From: Planctomycetaceae bacterium
Lineage (GTDB): Bacteria > Planctomycetota > Planctomycetia > Planctomycetales > Planctomycetaceae
Direction: 5' to 3'
NCBI GenBank assembly: GCA_018699955.1
Contig: JABISG010000142.1
Span: 1 to 53,405 of the forward strand
DNA: 53,405 bases
How positions within the stretch are numbered: position 1 is the stretch's first letter; every line of letters begins with the position of its first letter. Positions 1 through 8,537 of this stretch are shown here, piece by piece. The notes below the pieces were generated by a model. It was not told the origin of the DNA, searched no databases, and saw nothing but the letters and a program-made list of their open reading frames with translations. The position numbers were made by a program, and so were the translations under genes.

Positions 1-10
1 AGTGGCACCC
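1..10. repeat. Right end of a fifth copy of the 62-bp palindromic repeat
   Basis: The first ten bases (agtggcaccc) equal the right terminus of the intergenic repeat seen at 1025-1087, 25631-25692 and 37395-37456. The rest would lie outside the window. Like the other copies it sits in a gap, here just past the 3' end of ftr. Ten bases alone could match by chance, so this is an inference from context. Confidence 0.5.
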
Positions 11-31
11 CGACCCATTTATTGTACGACG

Positions 32-934
32 TTACAGGAGGTCGCGGAGCGAAAAATGGTGCTTGCCGAGTTTTCCGCCGTAGTTGCCGGCCGTGACCAT
101 TGTGACTCCCGGACACTCGCAGGCGGCATGCAGACCAACGCGCATGGCTTCGGCGACGCGTTCGGCCGAGAGACCGTCGATCACAATTTCGTAAACGGCA
201 GCGGTTCCCGGCAGGAGTGACGTCTCGACTTGCGATGTCAATGTTGGACAATAGGCGTCGTTCGTGCTGGCTTTCAGCTTCTTGTATCGCGATCCGACTT
301 TACTGCCGCTACGAACAATTCCCCCGGGGAATGGCAAAATCGTATCGGGGACGGCGATCATCGCGAGGACGGCCGATTCGGCCGCGTGCAGCGCGGCGGA
401 TTGATCCGAACCGCCGATGAGCAGGTTCCCGCCGGCGACCCCTTTGACCGTGCCGAATCGGTCCTCGCACACAAATTCACCGTCCATCACCGGCATTCGC
501 CACAAGCGTCGGTCGGCCACCTTCTTCGATGCCTGGAAGCCATCGCCAAAAAACCGCAACTGCCCACCAATCGAAATCTGCTTTTCGCGTTCGCAATCGT
601 CCAGGCCGTTGTAACAGGCAGTCGTGGGACAGGTGAGTACACACTGGCCGACACGGTTCGAAACAGCCGACTGCAGTTTTTCCCGGCTGAAGGCGAACAT
701 GAGAACCGAAAGTGCCGGACGACCGTCGGGTGAGGCATCGGCAGACACCGTTCCTTCGATGGCCGCTTCCACATCGCAGGCAATCACACTGGTTGCGTTG
801 CCACAGGCAAGCTGTGCGGCAGTTAAAGCCCAACCATCGGTCGCAGCCGAAATAACCAGCCGCGTGCCAACAATTGGAAACGCCTCAGCAAACGTATCAA
901 CGATCGGCACGCCGTTCAATTCGAGTTCTGACAT
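32..934 (-). CDS. ftr: Formylmethanofuran--tetrahydromethanopterin N-formyltransferase
   Basis: Transfers a formyl group between (formyl)methanofuran and tetrahydromethanopterin in the cytoplasm. In aerobic bacteria the enzyme (Ftr, also FhcD) forms part of the H4MPT-linked C1 oxidation route with the Fhc complex, and Planctomycetes are known to carry this pathway. The protein is 300 residues, the family length. Its N-terminus (NGVPIVDTFAEAFPI) is the conserved Ftr opening, and the glycine-rich segment GNLLIGGSDQSAALHAAE and the C-terminal GNYGGKLGKHHF segment also fit. I start at the ATG at 934; an in-frame TTG at 946 adds four residues but aligns less well with the family. There is no clear Shine-Dalgarno site. 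Downstream partners (fhcA, fhcB, fhcC) would lie left of the window and cannot be checked. Confidence 0.93.
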   Translation of the reverse strand: MSELELNGVPIVDTFAEAFPIVGTRLVISAATDGWALTAAQLACGNATSVIACDVEAAIEGTVSADASPDGRPALSVLMFAFSREKLQSAVSNRVGQCVLTCPTTACYNGLDDCEREKQISIGGQLRFFGDGFQASKKVADRRLWRMPVMDGEFVCEDRFGTVKGVAGGNLLIGGSDQSAALHAAESAVLAMIAVPDTILPFPGGIVRSGSKVGSRYKKLKASTNDAYCPTLTSQVETSLLPGTAAVYEIVIDGLSAERVAEAMRVGLHAACECPGVTMVTAGNYGGKLGKHHFSLRDLL

Positions 935-1024
935 TTGTTGTTTCAAGTTATCTTACGCTGAGACATATCATCGCGGAGACGTGATGTGGTTTCAAAACCG
1001 ACACGAACTTAATACTCAGTCAAC

Positions 1025-1087
1025 GGATGCCACTGGCGTGTCGCCAGTGTTCTCCGCGCTGCACTGGCGACACGCCAGTGGCACCCA
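1025..1087. repeat. 62-bp nested palindromic repeat, copy 1
   Basis: Two arms in inverted orientation (tgccactggcgtgtcgccag at 1028 and its near-exact reverse complement ending at 1083) flank a spacer of about 12 bases. Each arm is itself a hairpin, CACTGGCG-tgt-CGCCAGTG, so the whole can fold as a cruciform. It lies in the gap between ftr and the SGNH hydrolase. Further copies are at 10518-10579, 25631-25692 and 37395-37456. Confidence 0.85.
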
Positions 1088-1129
1088 CCCAAGAGACTCT
1101 AGTCGCCCGGCTATTTTCTTAGATGACTA

Positions 1130-2515
1130 TCATCTCTTTGTCGAAACTTTCGATTTTGTGGCTGTGACTTTCTTCAGCTCGTACTTCCGCGGCTTCGGCT
1201 GATTGATTGTGAAAATCTGATCCTCAAGTTTGAGCGCTTCCTGCTCGTGTTTCTTGATTCGCTCTTCCTTACCTTCCAGCCGTTTTGCCAGTGCCGAAAC
1301 TTGCTGCTTCAATTTCTCGTTGTCAGGCGACTCTTTCAATTGTGCCGCCAGACGCGAATACTGCTGGAACGTTCGCCATTCGTTGCGTAGTGATTTCACC
1401 GGGCCGGAGTTGCGTTGTTGATTCAGTTCGGCGACGGCAAGTGCCTGCCTGTATTGCGGCGTTTTTGTGTTCCCCTGTAGCTCGATGTGCCGTTCGAGTT
1501 GTAACGACGAATACGTTCCCACCACGTCGCCATCGATACTCAATTCGTACCGTCCAGCCGGAAGGCCGTGAACTTCCAGCGCTTCGCGGCTCATGCGGTG
1601 TCCCATGTGCAGCAGCTTCGCACCAGATTGTGCATCTTCGGGAACAACAAAAGGCAGACCCTCGGCTTTCCATGTGAACGTCACGCCGCTTGCGTCGCCG
1701 GTAAGTTCCGTCGCCTTGCCGCGTGCACCCTGTACCCGGAACTTGCCCTTGCCCTGTCGCGTGATGCGGATGTTTGAGAGCGGGCCGCGAAGCCCCATTT
1801 GGTCGATGATGGAATAGGCCATCACAATTTGCCCCGGCGGGTCGGGATGGACCGAGTCGCGAATCATGGTGAAGTTCGGATCGGTCTTACGTTGTTCGAG
1901 CGTGAGGTTATTGAGCGGTCCGTACATATCGACAAAGCCGTAACCGTTATCGACGGCCACTTCCTGCAGCCACGCGCCGTAATACGCCAGGACGGAGTTG
2001 TACAAGGTCAGCGAGTCGGCCGAACGTGGTCGATTTCGCTTGCGGGCGGCACGGGAATCGAACATCGTTGGCGTCATCAGCACCGGCGTCGCGCCAATCT
2101 TGCGGATGCGGGCAACCACTTCCGTCATGTCGCGGCGGTACGTTTGAAATGTCTCTTCATCGTACGGCTGATAGCGGCCGTCGTTCATTCCCAATAGCAC
2201 CGTCACGTACTTCGGTTTGTAAGCGGTCACGTCGCGATCGAACCGTGCGAGCGCATCCCACGCCTTCGCCCCGCCGACACCCGAGTTGTGGAACTTCAGC
2301 CGCATCGAGGGAAAACGCGTGTAGAAAAAGTCCTCGACATACTGCGTATACAAACACTGGTGTGTGATGCTGTCGCCCAGAAAGACGATGCTGTCACCCG
2401 ATTTCAATTCCAACTTGGCCGTCGGCGACTTGTACTGCGGCTCGGAGGCAGGCACCGCCAACGTGAAGGTCAACAGGCCAAACAGCACAGCCAATAATGT
2501 AATACGTGCTTTCAT
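1130..2515 (-). CDS. Secreted SGNH/GDSL-type hydrolase with C-terminal coiled coil
   Basis: Probable exported esterase or carbohydrate deacylase of the SGNH superfamily. The start at 2515 gives 461 residues, has GGGAG about nine bases upstream, and opens with a signal peptide (MKARITLLAVLFGLL, Ala-rich cleavage region near residue 22). Catalytic blocks are visible in order: GDSIT with the nucleophile Ser49, the GGAKAWD block II near residue 81, GMND (Asn111) as block III, and DSVHPD (Asp220, His223) as the charge relay. After the hydrolase core (to about residue 240) comes a roughly 130-residue beta-type region and then a charged Lys/Glu/Gln-rich stretch (about 360-440) predicted to be coiled coil. 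The upstream extension of this reading frame to 2647 lacks these signals. The substrate is unknown; planctomycete homologues often accompany sulfatase and polysaccharide genes, but none is adjacent here. Confidence 0.88.
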   Translation of the reverse strand: MKARITLLAVLFGLLTFTLAVPASEPQYKSPTAKLELKSGDSIVFLGDSITHQCLYTQYVEDFFYTRFPSMRLKFHNSGVGGAKAWDALARFDRDVTAYKPKYVTVLLGMNDGRYQPYDEETFQTYRRDMTEVVARIRKIGATPVLMTPTMFDSRAARKRNRPRSADSLTLYNSVLAYYGAWLQEVAVDNGYGFVDMYGPLNNLTLEQRKTDPNFTMIRDSVHPDPPGQIVMAYSIIDQMGLRGPLSNIRITRQGKGKFRVQGARGKATELTGDASGVTFTWKAEGLPFVVPEDAQSGAKLLHMGHRMSREALEVHGLPAGRYELSIDGDVVGTYSSLQLERHIELQGNTKTPQYRQALAVAELNQQRNSGPVKSLRNEWRTFQQYSRLAAQLKESPDNEKLKQQVSALAKRLEGKEERIKKHEQEALKLEDQIFTINQPKPRKYELKKVTATKSKVSTKR

Positions 2516-2677
2516 CGTGACTAACTCCCAATGGAATGTGGTCGAACGCTCGTCCGGAACGCGTCCCAATATAACAGATTTCAATCGCAAATGCGTCCAA
2601 CGTTTGTAGCGACCGCATTCATGCAGTTCGATTGCTTGCGTTGGCATCGCCCTTTGATCGATTAGGAGGAAGGGGCG

Positions 2678-2761
2678 ATGGATCGCGTCACTACGAAAGC
2701 TCTAACGGCCATTGCATGCGGTGAGAGATTGGGGTACGACACGTGTTGTTGCTTACGATGA
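2678..2761 (+). CDS. Possible 27-residue small ORF before the epimerase gene
   Basis: An ATG at 2678 follows a near-perfect Shine-Dalgarno (aggagga, 2664-2670) at 8-base spacing and opens 27 codons ending in TGA at 2759-2761. The peptide contains three consecutive Cys near its end. It ends 28 bases before the epimerase start. It could be a leader peptide or a chance ORF; the only support is the unusually good ribosome-binding site in an otherwise non-coding divergent promoter region. Confidence 0.3.
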   Translation: MDRVTTKALTAIACGERLGYDTCCCLR

Positions 2762-2789
2762 ATTTCGTACCCGTTGGGAGTCCGTTTGG

Positions 2790-3634
2790 ATGAATCGAAT
2801 TGTCGTCACCGGAGGAGCAGGGCGTCTGGGTCGCCGGGTGATCTCCGATCTGATCGAACGGGGTTACGGCGTCTCAGCCGTTGATATCGTGTCTGCTGAT
2901 GATCTGGGTTGCCCATTTCAGCAGATGGATTTAACCGATCGAGATGCAGTTTGCCGCATCCTCGAAGGTGCAAAAGCGGTGATGCATTTGGGTGCGGTGC
3001 CGGGACCGACGGTTGCGTCTGGGCCGGTGACTTTTCGCAACAACGTTCTGAGCACTTATAATGTGGTCGAAGTGGCCGCCGAATTGGGACTGTCAAAAAT
3101 CGTTTTCGCCTCGTCGCTGTTCACAATCGGCTGGGCGGAGGACGCGAACTGTTACTGGCCTGAGTATGTTCCGGTGGATGAACAGCATCCGCTGACGCCC
3201 TTTGAATCCTATGGTCTGTCGAAAGTTATCGGCGAAGAAATTTGCGCCGCGGCCAGTCGGCGAACGGGCATCCCGACCGTCAGCCTGCGGATTACGAATA
3301 TCATTCAGCCGGAGAAGTTCGGCGAGCTTCCCTGGCCGGCACCAACGCAGTCCGAACCCATCCGCTTCACCCTCTGGCCTTACGTCGCAGTGGAAGATGC
3401 GGCAGACGCTTGCAGATTGGCGCTCGAAACCGAAACGAAAGGAAAGGACACGAAGCATTTTTCATCGCGGCGCGTGACTGTCGATTTGATCGCCCGACGC
3501 GCGACCTGCTGAGTGAATTCGCGCCGCAGGTCGAAATCCGTGAGGAATTGCCGGGGACGACGAGCGTTCTCAGCATCGAAAAGGCGCGTCGAATCCTTGG
3601 TTACGAACCGCGACATAATTGGCTGGCTGAGTGA
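2790..3634 (+). pseudogene. NAD-dependent epimerase/dehydratase (extended SDR), broken by a -1 frameshift
   Basis: The N-terminal part has the Rossmann motif TGGAGRLG (residues 7-14), an acidic cofactor-binding residue after beta-2 (VD near 31-32), the catalytic Ser near 108-109 and the YGLSK pair (Tyr141, Lys145) of extended short-chain dehydrogenases. The start at 2790 has GGGAG at 2776-2780. The first frame runs into a stop at 3512 after an implausible tail. A second frame resumes at about 3446 with GHEAFFIAARD, runs through a typical epimerase C-terminus (EKARRILGYEPRHNW) and stops at 3634. The two halves join if one base, probably a G in the AAAGG at 3444-3448, is restored. This is either a true frameshift mutation or a sequencing/assembly error. 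The intact protein would be about 281 residues. It converges tail-to-tail on the CehA-like gene, seven bases away. Confidence 0.85.
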
Positions 3635-3640
3635 AGTCCG

Positions 3641-5251
3641 TCATTTAGAAGATCGTTTGAGACGCCGGGTCATTTCGGCGATGCCGTCGCGGTAGACGTC
3701 TAACACGCGTTGGCGTTCCTGATCGTCGGCAAACGTTCCGTTCTTCTGAATGGAATCGACGTTGGCTTTCATCTCCGCCAACAGTTGTCCGGCAACGGCG
3801 CGATCGAAATGCCGCTGGCCGTTGACTTCGACATTAACAGCGCTGGTGTGCGCGAATAATTCGCGGCCGAGTTCGTTGCGGGCGACCGGCGCGGTCAGCG
3901 CGGGATCGTCTTTGACCGGCGGCGGAGGCGTGCGGAGCGCCACCCAGCAAGGCCGATCGATGGGGATTTCCGAATCGATCTTCGCAATCACGTGTCCGCC
4001 GGCGCGTTCCGTCTTCGACTTCGCAACGACCTTGCCGTTGATCACAAGTTCGACGCGGCCGAAATCAATACGGCCAACCGCTTCGCCGACGATGCGGATT
4101 GTGGTTGGCTTTTTGAGCGAAAGCGTCTCGCCGATGCTCTTGTCCTGCACCTTGAGCTTCAACAGTGGGCCGTTGGTGATATAGGATCGGCCGTTCGCCA
4201 GACCTTTCAGCCAGTTCTTAACGGTGACGTCGCCCTTCATGTCGACGTAGACTCGCGAAAAATCGTACATCAGCCAATCGGTGCCGGTTGAAAACGGCAC
4301 GCGGATTCCGGCGTTGAGATAGCGGTAATAGCTGTTCTTGAAACTGCCGTGCGTGCCGCCGTCAAAGATGTTTTGTGCGTCGATGCGACCGGCCAACAGG
4401 TTCGGCAGTTCTTCCATGCCCCAATTGTTGTGACACCAGATGATGGTCGCGCCGTCGCGTCGCGCCGTTTCGATTCCGCGTGCCAACGGCAGTCCGTCCG
4501 TTCCCATCTTCATAATGCCCGGGCCGATGCTGACCGGCTGAATTAGCTTCTCGATGTCGAGCAGCATCACGTGGCCGTAACCCTGTCCGAAACCGGCGAA
4601 GTTGTGCCGATGCTCTTCCCCGTTGCCAAAGACGACGCCCGACTTTTTTGACAGCGACGCCAGATCGCCGTCGGTGTATTTGTTCGACGTGTATTCGCGG
4701 TCGGCGCCCGCACGTTCGAGATACGAGAGAAACAGCAGATCCAGTCCGTCAGCTTTGGGGATTTCCAACAGATAGCGGTCGCACATTTCGCGGGTGATCT
4801 TCTGCAGATGCAGATGCGTGTTGCCCGAATACGATCCTTGTTGCGACGCATCGACAAATCGCCGCAACGGCACGGTTAGCGTTGCCCGATCCTTGCCAGT
4901 CAAATTAACGGTGACGGTCGCCTGTTCGGTTTCCAATCCGGAAAGGGCGGTGATTGTCAGTGTTTTTCGTGGCAGCCGAACAACGGTCTGTTTCGGCACA
5001 ACCGACCAGCGTGAAATCGGCAGCGCCTCGTCCAATCCTTGCCCACGAGAGAACAGGCCGGCGACATTCACCGCTTCGCCGTCCGCGTCTTGGATTCGAA
5101 TCAGCCCGGAAATTTCCCGTTGGTTGTCGGCATCAATCAGCTTGAGCGTGACGGCACAATTCTCCGTTGCACGATTCCCGCTGAGTACCAGCAACCCAAT
5201 AACGGCAACACAAGTGATGGCGGCGGGAATGCGCATGCGGATGTCTCTCAT
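3641..5251 (-). CDS. CehA/McbA-type (PHP-like) metallohydrolase, exported
   Basis: A 536-residue protein of the CehA/McbA family, a branch of PHP-type metal-dependent hydrolases named after carbaryl hydrolases. An N-terminal hydrophobic segment (MRIPAAITCVAVIGLLVL) looks like a signal peptide or anchor. Residues about 25-130 form a beta-rich region. The metal-binding core begins with NTHLHLQ (HxH) near residue 145, followed by GNGEEHRHN and WCHNNWG with further candidate ligands, and STGTDWL. The C-terminal third is Lys/Arg-rich and charged. The ATG at 5251 gives the longest form; an ATG at 5236 has GAGAG upstream and puts the signal peptide at the very N-terminus, so either may be used. It is divergent from the acyl-CoA dehydrogenase. 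The natural substrate is unknown; planctomycete homologues are numerous and mostly uncharacterised. Confidence 0.8.
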   Translation of the reverse strand: MRDIRMRIPAAITCVAVIGLLVLSGNRATENCAVTLKLIDADNQREISGLIRIQDADGEAVNVAGLFSRGQGLDEALPISRWSVVPKQTVVRLPRKTLTITALSGLETEQATVTVNLTGKDRATLTVPLRRFVDASQQGSYSGNTHLHLQKITREMCDRYLLEIPKADGLDLLFLSYLERAGADREYTSNKYTDGDLASLSKKSGVVFGNGEEHRHNFAGFGQGYGHVMLLDIEKLIQPVSIGPGIMKMGTDGLPLARGIETARRDGATIIWCHNNWGMEELPNLLAGRIDAQNIFDGGTHGSFKNSYYRYLNAGIRVPFSTGTDWLMYDFSRVYVDMKGDVTVKNWLKGLANGRSYITNGPLLKLKVQDKSIGETLSLKKPTTIRIVGEAVGRIDFGRVELVINGKVVAKSKTERAGGHVIAKIDSEIPIDRPCWVALRTPPPPVKDDPALTAPVARNELGRELFAHTSAVNVEVNGQRHFDRAVAGQLLAEMKANVDSIQKNGTFADDQERQRVLDVYRDGIAEMTRRLKRSSK

Positions 5252-5371
5252 TGAAATCTGCGTTTCAGAAATACCCGTTTCTCATGGTAGAATCGTCTCG
5301 CGGCAGATACAACACGGGAGAGGATTGCACAACGTGCAGGTGAGTCCGTCCAGCGGTGTGAAAGGAATCTC

Positions 5372-7126
5372 ATGACGACATCAGCTAGTGAGCTTCAGCA
5401 GAAACAGCTTGAGCAGGCCGAGGAGTTGCTGTTTTCAGGGCCGCAGCGGACTGGATTTGCAAAGGAACTGTACTTCGGCCGGTTTCGTGCCGACTCGATT
5501 CTGCCCTATCCCTCGCTGGCGGAGGCAGAACAAACGCGCGGCGACGATGCGGTTGCTGCCGTCCGCAAGTTCTGCGATGAACAGATCGATCCGGAACGCG
5601 TCGACCGCGAGGCCGACATCCCAAGGGAAGTCATCCACGGCTTGGGCGACGTTGGCGTGCTGGGCATGACCGTTTCGCCCGAACATGGCGGCCGTGGTCT
5701 TTCCCAACAGAACTATTGCCGCGTGATGGAAGTGATCGGCGGACATTGCGCGGCGACGGCGGTATTCGTCAACGCGCATCATTCCATCGGGCTGCGGGCG
5801 TTGGAACTGTTCGGCACGAAAGAGCAGCAACAGCGCTGGATGGGGCCGTTGGTCACCGGCGAACAGATCGCCGCTTTTGCGCTCACCGAAAAAGAAGCCG
5901 GTTCCGATGCTTCCAATGTTCAGACCCGCGCCGAGCCGACGGCCGACGGCAGCGGTTTTGTCCTCAACGGCACCAAGCAATACATCACCAATGCCGCCAT
6001 CGCGCAGGTATTAACCGTGATGGCACGCACTCCGGACGAGAAGGAACCGGACGGAAAGATCACCGCTTTTCTCGTTACGCCGGACATGCCCGGGTTTGAA
6101 GTCGTCGAAGCGCGGATGGAAAAGTGCGGAATTCGTGGCACGGCGACCGGAAGGCTCGCCTTCAACGACATGATCGTCCCCTGCGAAAATGTACTCGGCG
6201 AGATCGGCAAGGGGCTGCGATTGGCACTCACCGTGCTCGACTTCGGCCGCACCACCTTCGGAGCCAGTTGCACCGGTGCGGCGAAGTTCTGCATCGATCG
6301 CGCCGTTGAGCGAGCGAACACGCGCCGGCAGTTCGGCCGTTCGTTGGGCGAATTTGAACTGGTGAAACAAAAAATCGCCCACGCCGCCGCCGACACCTTT
6401 GCGATGGAGTGCGCGACGTATCACACGGCCGCGCTTATCGATAGTGGGGCCGAAGATTACATGCTGGAGACGGCGATGCTCAAAGTGTTCGCCAGCGATG
6501 CCCTGTGGCGAATCGTGAACGACACGCTGCAGATTTGGGGCGGAGCCGGCTACTTCTCCGACGAACCATTTGAGCGCATGATGCGCGACGCCCGGATCAA
6601 TCTCATCGGCGAAGGAGCCAACGACGTGCTGAGATCGTTCATCGCGATGGTCGGCCTGCGAAATGTTGGCAAGGAATTGGAATCGGTGCAGAAGAAGCCG
6701 TGGTCGGCATCGAAACTGTGGCGATCTACGCCGCGAGTTCCTGTTGTCTCCTCAACGAAAACGCGACTCTCAACGCACGCCCAGTTACAATCAGCGGCCC
6801 GGCTATTAGGCGGGCAGATCGGCAAGTTCGGAAGAGTCTGCCGCAATTCTTTGATCCGGCATCGGGAAGGAATTCTCGAAATGCAGTGCGTGCAGGCGCG
6901 GCTGGCCGATGTCGCCACTGAATTATTTGCCGCCAGTTGTGTCTTCGCCAGACTGAATTCGCTGGCGACTGCAACCAACGTCGATGAGCAGACAACGGCC
7001 CGCGACATGCAAACCGGCTTGTTCTACATCAAGGCGGCACACCGCCGCAATGCATTGCGAATGGCATCGCTGAAATCGAACGACGACGGCGAGCAATTGC
7101 GCACCGCTGATCTGTGGCTGGGATGA
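5372..7126 (+). CDS. Acyl-CoA dehydrogenase with long C-terminal extension (VLCAD/ACAD9-like)
   Basis: FAD-dependent alpha,beta-dehydrogenation of an acyl-CoA, passing electrons to ETF. The protein is 584 residues against about 380-400 for ordinary acyl-CoA dehydrogenases, with an extra helical domain of about 150 residues as in very-long-chain ACADs. Domain signs in order: ALTEKEAGSDASN (FAD/substrate loop near 170), GTKQYITNA, RRQFGRSLGEFELV (about 325), the second signature QIWGGAGYFSDEPFERMMRDA (about 388-408), and IGEGANDVLR, whose Glu414 occupies the catalytic-base position. AAAGGA at 5361-5366 supports the start. The transhydrogenase-type iron alcohol dehydrogenase starts 65 bases downstream on the same strand, so they are probably co-transcribed. 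Chain-length specificity cannot be read from the sequence. Confidence 0.93.
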   Translation: MTTSASELQQKQLEQAEELLFSGPQRTGFAKELYFGRFRADSILPYPSLAEAEQTRGDDAVAAVRKFCDEQIDPERVDREADIPREVIHGLGDVGVLGMTVSPEHGGRGLSQQNYCRVMEVIGGHCAATAVFVNAHHSIGLRALELFGTKEQQQRWMGPLVTGEQIAAFALTEKEAGSDASNVQTRAEPTADGSGFVLNGTKQYITNAAIAQVLTVMARTPDEKEPDGKITAFLVTPDMPGFEVVEARMEKCGIRGTATGRLAFNDMIVPCENVLGEIGKGLRLALTVLDFGRTTFGASCTGAAKFCIDRAVERANTRRQFGRSLGEFELVKQKIAHAAADTFAMECATYHTAALIDSGAEDYMLETAMLKVFASDALWRIVNDTLQIWGGAGYFSDEPFERMMRDARINLIGEGANDVLRSFIAMVGLRNVGKELESVQKKPWSASKLWRSTPRVPVVSSTKTRLSTHAQLQSAARLLGGQIGKFGRVCRNSLIRHREGILEMQCVQARLADVATELFAASCVFARLNSLATATNVDEQTTARDMQTGLFYIKAAHRRNALRMASLKSNDDGEQLRTADLWLG

Positions 7127-7191
7127 AAACAGCGAAACCGCGAACTTCCAACGTCGAACATTCAACTTGCATCTGCCTGGAACCAACAACA

Positions 7192-8475
7192 ATGACACAA
7201 CAACACGACACCGCGTTTCAAATGTCTGCTTCGAACATTCGTTTTGGGCAGGGCGTGACGCGTGAAGTTGGCATGGACCTGCTCGATTTGGGCGTGCGGC
7301 GAACGTTGGTGGTGATCGATCCGGCGTTGCGTGTTTTGCCTGTCGGCGAGACGGTGCTGGCATCGTTGAAGGAAAACGGAATGCCGCACGATGTGTTCGA
7401 TGAAGTGTGCGTCGAACCGACTGACAGTAGTTTTCAGCGGGCGGCCGAAGTGGCGGTCGCGGGGCAATTTGACTCGTTTGTTGCCGTCGGCGGTGGAAGC
7501 GCGATCGACACCGCCAAGGCGGCGAATCTGTATTCCACTCATCCGGCCGACTTTCTCGATTACGTGAACGCCCCCATTGGCAAAGGGAAGCCGGCTCCCG
7601 CACCGCTGAAGCCGTTGATCGCGGTGCCAACCACCGCAGGCACCGGCAGTGAAACGACCGGCGTCGCGATCTTCGACTACGTTGAAAAGAAGGCCAAAAC
7701 CGGCATCGCTCACCGTTACCTCAAGCCGACCTTGGGCATCATCGATCCCGATAACACCCGCACGCTGCCCGCAGCCGTCGCGGCGGCGACCGGGTTGGAT
7801 GTTCTGAGCCATGCGCTGGAATCGTACACGGCCATCCCCTACACATCACGGCCGAAACCGGCGCGGCCGTTGGAGCGGCCAGCGTATCAGGGATGCAATC
7901 CGATCAGCGACATCTGGGCGATACGCGCGTTGGAAATGGTCGCCGAATTTCTACCACGGGCGTATGCCGACACGACCGACGACGAAGCACGCGGCAACAT
8001 GCTGCTGGCGGCGGCGATTGCCGGCATCGGTTTCGGCAACGCCGGCGTTCATTTGCCGCACGGCATGTCGTACCCCGTGGCCGGAATGGTTCGCGATTAT
8101 TACCCGCCGGGTTACGACGTCGATCATCCGCTGGTACCACATGGCATGTCGGTCATTCTGCACACGCCGGCCGTTGCACGGTTTACTGCACCGGCTTGTG
8201 CTGCGCGCCACTTGCGGGCAGCCGAAGCACTGGGAGCCGACATCTCCGATGCCTCGCCGGACGACGCCGGGGAAGTTCTCGCCGACTGTGTGATTGGTTT
8301 CATGCGACAACTGGGAATGCCGAACGGCCTCGGTGCGCTGGGATACGGCGAAGACGACATTCCCGCATTGGTGGAAGGAACACTGCCGCAGCACCGCGTG
8401 ACAAAACTCTCCCCACGTCCGGCAGAAGCCGCAGAATTGACTGCGTTATTCCGCGATTCGATGAAGATCTGGTAA
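7192..8475 (+). CDS. Iron-containing alcohol dehydrogenase, hydroxyacid-oxoacid transhydrogenase (ADHFE1) type
   Basis: A 427-residue group III metal-dependent alcohol dehydrogenase. Features seen are the nucleotide loop AVGGGSAIDTAKAANL, PTTAGTGSETTGVAIFD, GLDVLSHALES with an Asp/His metal pair, GVHLPHGMSYPVAG and VDHPLVPHGMSV with further His ligands. The last two blocks are distinctive for hydroxyacid-oxoacid transhydrogenases, which oxidise 4-hydroxybutyrate while reducing 2-oxoglutarate using a tightly bound NAD. The frame is open from 7114, inside the preceding gene, but I start at the ATG at 7192 because the family N-terminus (AFQMSASNIRFGQG) begins shortly after. It converges on the minus-strand gene ending at 8538. 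Confidence 0.87.
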   Translation: MTQQHDTAFQMSASNIRFGQGVTREVGMDLLDLGVRRTLVVIDPALRVLPVGETVLASLKENGMPHDVFDEVCVEPTDSSFQRAAEVAVAGQFDSFVAVGGGSAIDTAKAANLYSTHPADFLDYVNAPIGKGKPAPAPLKPLIAVPTTAGTGSETTGVAIFDYVEKKAKTGIAHRYLKPTLGIIDPDNTRTLPAAVAAATGLDVLSHALESYTAIPYTSRPKPARPLERPAYQGCNPISDIWAIRALEMVAEFLPRAYADTTDDEARGNMLLAAAIAGIGFGNAGVHLPHGMSYPVAGMVRDYYPPGYDVDHPLVPHGMSVILHTPAVARFTAPACAARHLRAAEALGADISDASPDDAGEVLADCVIGFMRQLGMPNGLGALGYGEDDIPALVEGTLPQHRVTKLSPRPAEAAELTALFRDSMKIW

Positions 8476-8537
8476 GAAAGCATTGTCGGCCAGTCGTGAA
8501 ACGACATCCAACTATCGGCTCGTCACTCACTGTCTTA

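Noticed and set aside
2..220. 72-codon plus-strand ORF at the left edge
   Set aside because: It is a shadow of ftr, which is full length and unambiguous on the minus strand.
6923..7630. 235-codon minus-strand ORF overlapping the acyl-CoA dehydrogenase and alcohol dehydrogenase genes
   Set aside because: Both plus-strand frames carry family motifs here; the ORF has none.
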